Notes under the pieces: generated by a model
Databases searched by the model: none
What the model was told of the DNA's origin: nothing
What the model saw: only the letters and a program-made list of their open reading frames with translations
Part shown: piece by piece, positions 58,854-64,000 of the stretch
Position numbering within the stretch: position 1 is the stretch's first letter
Layout: each line of letters opens with the position of its first letter
DNA from: Uliginosibacterium paludis
GTDB lineage: Bacteria; Pseudomonadota; Gammaproteobacteria; Burkholderiales; Rhodocyclaceae
DNA: 64,000 nucleotides
Assembly (NCBI RefSeq): GCF_039631355.1
Contig: NZ_JBDIVF010000003.1
Coordinates: 1-64,000, forward strand
Reading direction: 5' to 3'
Made by a program: the position numbers and the translations under genes

Positions 58854-59804
58854 TCAGTTCTTGTGTCCGAAGACCGGCGGCTGGGTCTTCATGTCGATCA
58901 GCGGGACGCAGATGTTCATCAGCAGCGTGGCGAAGGCAACGCCATCGGGGTAACTGCCGAATACGCGGATCAGATAGACCAGGATTGCGGCGCCGGCCGC
59001 ATAGATGAGTTTGCCCCGCGGCGTGGTGCAGGCCGAGACCGGGTCGGTGAAAATGAAGAAGGCGCCGAGCATCGAGCCGCCTGCCATCAGGTGCAGGACG
59101 GGCGAAGCGTAGTGAGCGCTGTCGGCCAGCCAGAAGGCCCCTGAGAATAGCGAGAGCACGCCGAGGAAGGCGACCGGGATGTGCCAGGTGATGACGCGCT
59201 GCTGCATCAGCCACAGGCCGCCCAGCGCGAAACCGCCTGCGACCCACTCCCAGCCGCGCCCGGCCAGCGCGCCGAACACCTCGGCATTGCTCATGACGCC
59301 AGCGACCGTGGCGTCTGCCGCACGCAGCCCGGTACGCAGGGTGTCGAGCGGTGTTGCGCTGGTGATTGCGTCAGGCAGTGCAGAGGGCCACTGGCTCATC
59401 TGCGAAGGGAAGGCCACGATCATGATCGCGTAAGCCACCATCGCCGGATTGAATACGTTCTGCCCGAGGCCGCCGTACAGGTGCTTGGCGACGACGATGG
59501 CCAGCGCCGTGGCGGTGATGATCAGCCAGAGCGGGGCGATGGAGGGGAAGGCCAGTGCAACGAGCCAGGCGGTGACCACGGCGGAGAGGTCGCTCAGGAA
59601 AAGCTTCACCGGCTTGCCGCGTGCGCGCAGCATCAGCGCTTCGCAAGCGAGCGCAGTCAGCGTGGCGGCGAACAGGCGGACGAGGATGTCCGGCCCGAAC
59701 TGCCACACGAAGGCGGCGATGCCCGGCAGGAGGGCGAGCAGGACCTTGAGCATCACGGTGGTGACGCTGGCAGGTTTGCGGACGTAAGGTGAGTTGTGGA
59801 GCAT
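58854..59804 (-). CDS. rnfD: Rnf/Rsx electron-transport complex subunit D
   Basis: A 316-residue polytopic subunit with about 9-10 helices. SDLSAVVTAWLVALAFPSIAP (about residues 71-91), GGLGQNVFNPAMVAYAIMIVAFP (about 111-133) and GSMLGAFFIFTDPVSACTTPRGK (about 248-270) are family signatures. The periplasmic DAITSATPLDTLRTG segment holds the Thr expected to carry covalent FMN (SGATP-like; here T-S-A-T-P). Its start shares one base with the stop of the dehydrogenase gene before it. Confidence 0.95.
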   Translation of the reverse strand: MLHNSPYVRKPASVTTVMLKVLLALLPGIAAFVWQFGPDILVRLFAATLTALACEALMLRARGKPVKLFLSDLSAVVTAWLVALAFPSIAPLWLIITATALAIVVAKHLYGGLGQNVFNPAMVAYAIMIVAFPSQMSQWPSALPDAITSATPLDTLRTGLRAADATVAGVMSNAEVFGALAGRGWEWVAGGFALGGLWLMQQRVITWHIPVAFLGVLSLFSGAFWLADSAHYASPVLHLMAGGSMLGAFFIFTDPVSACTTPRGKLIYAAGAAILVYLIRVFGSYPDGVAFATLLMNICVPLIDMKTQPPVFGHKN

Positions 59805-60775
59805 CAGGCAGTCCTGACCTTCATCTGTGCGCGGATCATATCCAGCACTTCGAGGTTGCGAATGGATTCATCAAGCGTCAGCAGCGGGGCATGGCCAGCC
59901 AGGATGGCGGCCGAGAATTCCCGCACCTGGGCGGTATAGCGGTCGGTCGCCGCGACCTCGATCTGCCGCGCGCCCTGGGCGGTGTGGAGCGTGAGCGCGC
60001 CGGCCTCGCCCAGAAACGGGTCCGGTATCACCAGCCGGCCGCGTGTGCCGACGATCTCCGCTCCCATCTGGCCAAACGCGTCGAACCCGCAATGCAGCGT
60101 GGCGAGCAGGCCGGAGGCGAAGCGCATGAGCACCGAGGCGTTTACATCCACGCCATCGCGGAATCCGGCTTCGACGTGCACGGCCAGCGGCAGTTCGCCG
60201 CCTGTTACCAGCCCCAGCAGGTTGAGCGGATACACGCCAACGTCATACAGCGCGCCACCCCCGAGTTCCGGCTTCATCTTGATCGTGCCTTCACGATCCA
60301 GGAAGAAGCGGAAGCTCGCGTTCAGATGCCGGATCTCGCCCAGTTCGCCCGAGGCCAGCACTTCGCGCACGCGTGCCGTGCGGTCCGAGTAGCGGTACAT
60401 GAAGGCTTCCATCAGCACGCGATCATTGCGCGCCGCAGCCGCTGCCATCTCGCGCGCCTGCGCGGCATCAAGGGCCAGCGGTTTTTCGCAGAGCACATGC
60501 TTGCCTGCGTCCAGCGCCCGGATCACCCATTCGTGATGCATCGAGTTGGGCAGGGGAACGTAGACCGCCTGCACGGCCGGGTCGGCGAGCACATCTTCAT
60601 AGCGTGTGCTGCAGATCACGCCCGGACTCTGCGCTTCGATTTCAGACTGTTTTGCAGCGTCGCGCGTGGCCAGCCGGTGCAGGCGGCTCTTGCCGCTCGC
60701 CTGCAGCGCCGGGATCAGTTGCAGCCGGGCAATGCGGGCATAGCCCAGGATGCCCCAGTTCAGTTGCTGCGTCAT
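59804..60775 (-). CDS. Gfo/Idh/MocA-family oxidoreductase encoded inside the rnf operon
   Basis: A 323-residue NAD(P)-dependent dehydrogenase. The nucleotide motif is WGILGYARIARLQLIPAL (about residues 7-24), with Tyr where many have Gly/Ala. The catalytic-Lys motif is LCEKPLALDAAQ (about 94-105) and the active-site helix reads GGALYDVGVYPLNLLGLV (about 170-187), with Tyr in place of the common His. This is the pattern of the glucose-fructose-oxidoreductase / dihydrodiol-dehydrogenase branch. The substrate is unknown. It overlaps rnfC by ATGA and rnfD by one base, so it is translated as a member of the rnf operon, which is unusual. Confidence 0.9.
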   Translation of the reverse strand: MTQQLNWGILGYARIARLQLIPALQASGKSRLHRLATRDAAKQSEIEAQSPGVICSTRYEDVLADPAVQAVYVPLPNSMHHEWVIRALDAGKHVLCEKPLALDAAQAREMAAAAARNDRVLMEAFMYRYSDRTARVREVLASGELGEIRHLNASFRFFLDREGTIKMKPELGGGALYDVGVYPLNLLGLVTGGELPLAVHVEAGFRDGVDVNASVLMRFASGLLATLHCGFDAFGQMGAEIVGTRGRLVIPDPFLGEAGALTLHTAQGARQIEVAATDRYTAQVREFSAAILAGHAPLLTLDESIRNLEVLDMIRAQMKVRTA

Positions 60776-62853
60776 GAGGGCTCCTGATCCGTGCTGTCGG
60801 CGGCCGCAGCCTTGCGTGCTCTGGCGCGTTCAAGGGCAGCGTCGATCAGGGCCTGCTTTTCTTCGGCGGAGAGCACTTTCTTTTCCGGCTTCGGGGTGTC
60901 GGCGCCCGCCACTGCGGCTTCCGCCTTGCGCGCCTTGGCGCGCGCAATGGCCGCTGCGACCGGATCGTCTTCCGCGCTGGCGGTTTGTTGCGCTGCGACC
61001 TCTTCCGGCGCTGCAGGCGCTGCCGCCGCCTCTTTCTTTGCCTTTGCCTTGGCCAGCGCCGCTTCGATCTTCGCCTGTTTCTCTTCTTCGGTCAGGGGCG
61101 CGCTGGCGGGCTTCTCGGTCTGCGATGCCGCTTCACCCGAGGCGGCTTCCTTCTTCGCGCGGGCCTTGGCCAATGCAGCTTCGACCATCGCCTTCTTGTC
61201 GTCTTCCGACAGCGCGGGTCTGGCAGGCTTGTCTTCAGTCGGGGCGCTATCCATGCCGGCAGCGGCCGCTTCCTTCTTCGCCTTGGCGCGCGCCATGGCG
61301 GCTTCGATCAAGGCCTTCTTGCCGTCTTCGGTGCTGCTGCCTGCTGCATCGCTTGCCGGATCGGCTGCGGGGGCGTCCTTGGTCTTGGCTTCCGCTGCCG
61401 CGCGGCTCGCGGCGGTGCGGGCGGCCAGCTTTTCGGCTTTCTCGCGTTTTTCGCGCTCGATGCGGTCATTGCGGGCTTCGAAGCGCACGCGGGCTTCGTC
61501 TGCCGCATCCTTCTTGCGCTCGCGGTCCCAGATTTCAGTCTTGGAGAAGCGGAAATAGTCGACCAGCGGAATGTGAGAGGGGCATACGAAGCTGCAGCAA
61601 CCGCACTCGATGCAGTCAAAGAGACTGTATTCCTGGACCTTGCCGAAATTCTTCGAGCGGCTGTGCCAGTACATCTCGAAAGGCTGCAGGTCGGTCGGGC
61701 AGGCGCGTGCGCACTCACCACAGCGGATGCAGGGCATCTCGGGCGGCGGCGGCGGGAAGAGCGCCGGGCTGGAGGCGATCACGCAGTTGGTCGCCTTGAC
61801 CACCGGTACATCGAAGGTCGGCATGCGGAAGCCCATCATCGGGCCACCCATCACGAAGGCATCGGTGTCGTCCTTCCAGCCGGCCTGCTCCACCAGAAAT
61901 GCCATCGGCGTACCGAAGAGCACTTCATGGTTGCGTGGCGAGCCGACATTGCCGGCGACCGTCACGATGCGTGAGATCAGGGGCCGGCCCAGTTCGATGG
62001 CTTGCTGGATGGCGTAGGCCGTGCCCACGTTGAAGCACTGCACGCCGTAGTCGGTGGAGCGCTGGCCGTGCGGCACCTCGATGCCGGTGAGCACGCGGAT
62101 GAGCTGCTTGGCGCCTCCCGCCGGGTAGCGCGTTGGCACCGGCACGGTCTGGATGCTGCGGTCGCCCTGGGCGGCACATGCCGACTGCATGGCGGCAATG
62201 GCTTCGGGCTTGTTGTCCTCGATGCCGATGAGCACTTCTTCGGCACCGAGCAACTCGCGCATGATCACGATGCCGCGCAGGATGTCGCTGCTGCGCTCAC
62301 GCATCAGCAGGTCATCACAGGTAATGAAGGGCTCGCACTCCGCACCGTTGATGACCAGCGTTTTCATCGGCGTGTTGCGGCCTGCCCTGAGCTTCATGTG
62401 GCTGGGGAAGACCGCGCCGCCCAGGCCGACCACGCCGGCGTCCCTTAGCCAGTCGCGTACCGCATCGGCACTCTGGCTTCGCCAGTCGAGCGGCGTGAGT
62501 TCGGTCCATTGATCGAGACCATCCGGTTCGATGACGACGCTGAGCATCGAGAGGCCGGAGGTGTGCGCCATGATGCGCGGCTCGACTGCGATCACCTTGC
62601 CGGAAGTCGGTGCATGGACGGCTGCCGAGAAGTTGCCGTCGGCCGCGCCGATGCGCTGCCCCTTGAGCACGCGCTCGCCCGCAGAGACGAGCGGTTGCGG
62701 AATGCCGCCCACACTCTGGTGCAAGGGCACGACGAACTGCGCCGGCAGCGGCATGCTGGCCAGCGGTACGATCGGATCACGCGAGGATTCGGTCTTGTGG
62801 GTGGCCGGCTTCACGCCACCGTTGAATGAGAAAAGCTTGCGCAAGGCGTTCAT
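60772..62853 (-). CDS. rnfC: Rnf/Rsx electron-transport complex subunit C
   Basis: A 693-residue peripheral subunit that binds FMN and NADH. The Nqo1-like domain begins after the Gly/His-rich start (FSFNGGVKPATHK); LGGAVFPSHMKLR and LVINGAECEPFITCDDLLM are flavin/NADH-site motifs. Two [4Fe-4S] motifs follow: CIRCGECARACPTDL (about residues 374-388) and CIECGCCSFVCPSHIP (about 413-428). From about 450 on there are five imperfect Ala/Lys-rich helical repeats of the type KKALIEAAMARAKAKKEAA, expected to be long charged helices. Both ends overlap neighbouring genes by four bases. Confidence 0.96.
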   Translation of the reverse strand: MNALRKLFSFNGGVKPATHKTESSRDPIVPLASMPLPAQFVVPLHQSVGGIPQPLVSAGERVLKGQRIGAADGNFSAAVHAPTSGKVIAVEPRIMAHTSGLSMLSVVIEPDGLDQWTELTPLDWRSQSADAVRDWLRDAGVVGLGGAVFPSHMKLRAGRNTPMKTLVINGAECEPFITCDDLLMRERSSDILRGIVIMRELLGAEEVLIGIEDNKPEAIAAMQSACAAQGDRSIQTVPVPTRYPAGGAKQLIRVLTGIEVPHGQRSTDYGVQCFNVGTAYAIQQAIELGRPLISRIVTVAGNVGSPRNHEVLFGTPMAFLVEQAGWKDDTDAFVMGGPMMGFRMPTFDVPVVKATNCVIASSPALFPPPPPEMPCIRCGECARACPTDLQPFEMYWHSRSKNFGKVQEYSLFDCIECGCCSFVCPSHIPLVDYFRFSKTEIWDRERKKDAADEARVRFEARNDRIEREKREKAEKLAARTAASRAAAEAKTKDAPAADPASDAAGSSTEDGKKALIEAAMARAKAKKEAAAAGMDSAPTEDKPARPALSEDDKKAMVEAALAKARAKKEAASGEAASQTEKPASAPLTEEEKQAKIEAALAKAKAKKEAAAAPAAPEEVAAQQTASAEDDPVAAAIARAKARKAEAAVAGADTPKPEKKVLSAEEKQALIDAALERARARKAAAADSTDQEPS

Positions 62854-63416
62854 GCGGTACTCCCCGGCGAAACCTGCCTGAGCTGGAAGGTGGGATAGCG
62901 CCACTTCCAGGTATCCACGGTTTCTTCAACGGGTTTCATGGTGATGCAGTCCACCGGGCAGGGCGCGATGCACAGTTCGCAGCCGGTGCAGAGCGGCGCA
63001 ATGATGGTGTGCATCTGCTTGGCCGCGCCCGAGATCGCGTCGACCGGGCAGGCCTGCAGGCAGAGCGTGCAGCCGATACAGGTCTGCTCGTCGATGAAGG
63101 CGACAGCCTTCGGTTTCTCGACACCGTTTTCGGCGTTGAGGGGTTTGAATTCGCGGCCGAGCAGATCGGCAAGCTTGTGGATGCCATCTTCTCCGCCGGG
63201 CGGGCAGCAGTTGATGTCCGCCTCGCCATTGGCGATGGCGGTGGCATAGGGCTTGCAGCCGGGAAAGCCGCACTGACCGCATTGCGTCTGCGGCAGGATG
63301 GCATCGATCTTTTCAACCAGCGGGTCGCCTTCGACCTTGAACTTCAGGGAGGCGTAACCGAGCACGGCACCGATCAGGATGGCGAGCCCGGTCATGACGA
63401 GCAGTGCGGAAATCAT
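62850..63416 (-). CDS. rnfB: Rnf/Rsx electron-transport complex subunit B
   Basis: A 188-residue ferredoxin-like subunit with an N-terminal membrane anchor (residues 3-25). A Fe-S domain motif CGQCGFPGCKPYA with the later CCPPGG (about 46-73) and two [4Fe-4S] ferredoxin motifs CIGCTLCLQACPVDAI (about 113-128) and CTGCELCIAPCPVDCI (about 143-158) are complete. It passes electrons between ferredoxin and the membrane subunits. ATGA overlaps on both sides. Confidence 0.96.
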   Translation of the reverse strand: MISALLVMTGLAILIGAVLGYASLKFKVEGDPLVEKIDAILPQTQCGQCGFPGCKPYATAIANGEADINCCPPGGEDGIHKLADLLGREFKPLNAENGVEKPKAVAFIDEQTCIGCTLCLQACPVDAISGAAKQMHTIIAPLCTGCELCIAPCPVDCITMKPVEETVDTWKWRYPTFQLRQVSPGSTA

Positions 63417-63997
63417 CTGAGCTTGTCCAGTCCGGCAAATCCGAGGAAGGCGAGGCTCATCAGCCCGGCCGTCACCAGTGCGATCGGCGTGCCCTTGAAT
63501 GGCAAGGGGATTTCGGCGCCTTCAAGCCGCTCGCGCAGACCGGCGAAGAGCACCAGCGCCAGCGAGAAGCCCGATGCGCTGCCCAGACCGAACAGCAGGG
63601 CTTCGATGAATCCGTGCTGGAAATTGACCGAGAGCAGCGGGATGCCGAGCACGGCACAGTTGGTCGTGATCAGCGGCAGGTAGATGCCGAGCACCTGATG
63701 CAGTTCGGGGCTGGTCTTCTGGATCACCAGTTCGGTGAATTGAACGATGGCCGCGATCATCACGATGAAGGCGAGCGTGCGCAGATAGGCCAGATCGAAG
63801 GGTTGCAGCAGGTAGTGCTCGATCAGGTAGCTGCTGCCGCAGGCGAGCGTCAGCACGAAAGTGGTGGCCGCACCCATGCCGATGGCGGTTTCCAGTTTCT
63901 TGGAAACGCCAAGGAAGGGGCAGAGCCCCAGGATACGGACGAACACGACGTTGTTGACGAGAACAGCGCCGATCAGCAGGAAAATGTATTGAGCCAT
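63413..63997 (-). CDS. rnfA: Rnf/Rsx electron-transport complex subunit A
   Basis: A 194-residue membrane subunit with six helices, homologous to RnfE in inverted topology. VNNVVFVRILGLCPFLGVSKKL (about residues 14-35) and LGIYLPLITTNCAVLGIPLLS (about 103-123) carry the two conserved Cys that with RnfE hold an intramembrane Fe-S cluster. It is the first gene of the operon; its start lies three bases from the window edge, so the promoter is outside the view. Confidence 0.95.
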   Translation of the reverse strand: MAQYIFLLIGAVLVNNVVFVRILGLCPFLGVSKKLETAIGMGAATTFVLTLACGSSYLIEHYLLQPFDLAYLRTLAFIVMIAAIVQFTELVIQKTSPELHQVLGIYLPLITTNCAVLGIPLLSVNFQHGFIEALLFGLGSASGFSLALVLFAGLRERLEGAEIPLPFKGTPIALVTAGLMSLAFLGFAGLDKLR

Positions 63998-64000
63998 GGT

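Overview
The window is a contiguous stretch of high-GC, densely coded chromosome. Gene content points to a betaproteobacterium, and I infer Rhodocyclales-like rather than Burkholderia-like. The signs are the hrcA / nadK / recN neighbourhood, a PglL-type O-oligosaccharyltransferase, a DUF1841 protein beside nth and a six-gene rnf set, a protocatechuate 4,5-cleavage (pmd) pathway, and short TATAAT-type -10 boxes just ahead of housekeeping starts. No rRNA, tRNA, CRISPR array, insertion sequence, integrase or phage block was seen. About 59 protein genes and two candidate small ORFs are described.

Layout. 0.1-4.2 kb (minus): a NERD nuclease-helicase, a secreted thermonuclease-like protein, a DJ-1/PfpI protein and a LacI-type regulator that has an operator-like palindrome upstream. 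4.6-12.2 kb (plus): a tightly overlapping glycan locus made of a PglL/O-antigen-ligase-type transferase, three GT4 glycosyltransferases, a Wzx-type flippase and a WecA/WbpL-type initiating phosphosugar transferase. 12.3-16.1 kb (plus): pstSCAB behind a Pho box, closed by a strong terminator. 16.2-22.0 kb: a nitronate-monooxygenase-like flavoprotein, purB, murI, a PP2C phosphatase and corA. 22.1-25.4 kb: pntAB behind a hairpin-rich leader and a 31-codon ORF. 25.6-32.8 kb: nadE, a REP-like inverted pair, a small membrane protein, hemH, hrcA, nadK, and recN with a LexA box. 32.9-35.9 kb: an alpha/beta hydrolase, a UPF0303 protein and an SGNH lipoprotein esterase.

35.9-46.3 kb (minus) is an aromatic catabolism operon. 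Going downstream it holds 4-oxalomesaconate hydratase, CHA aldolase, PDC hydrolase, PmdA, PmdB, PmdC, a three-part TRAP transporter, an aldo/keto reductase and pobA, with a divergent LysR regulator. Together these take up an aromatic acid, hydroxylate 4-hydroxybenzoate to protocatechuate, open the ring at the 4,5 position and deliver pyruvate and oxaloacetate. The 4-oxalomesaconate tautomerase usually found with such sets is not in the window.

47.7-56.8 kb: a DUF1501/DUF1800 secreted pair, a small unknown protein, a histidine kinase translationally coupled to a periplasmic binding protein, an unknown helical protein, a HAD phosphatase, DUF1841 and nth. 56.8-64.0 kb (minus): a complete rnfABCDGE operon with two unusual insertions, a Gfo/Idh/MocA dehydrogenase between rnfC and rnfD and a riboflavin-synthase-type protein between rnfD and rnfG. 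Nearly all junctions are start/stop overlaps. The most promising leads for something new are the pntA leader with its small ORF and the two enzymes built into the rnf operon.
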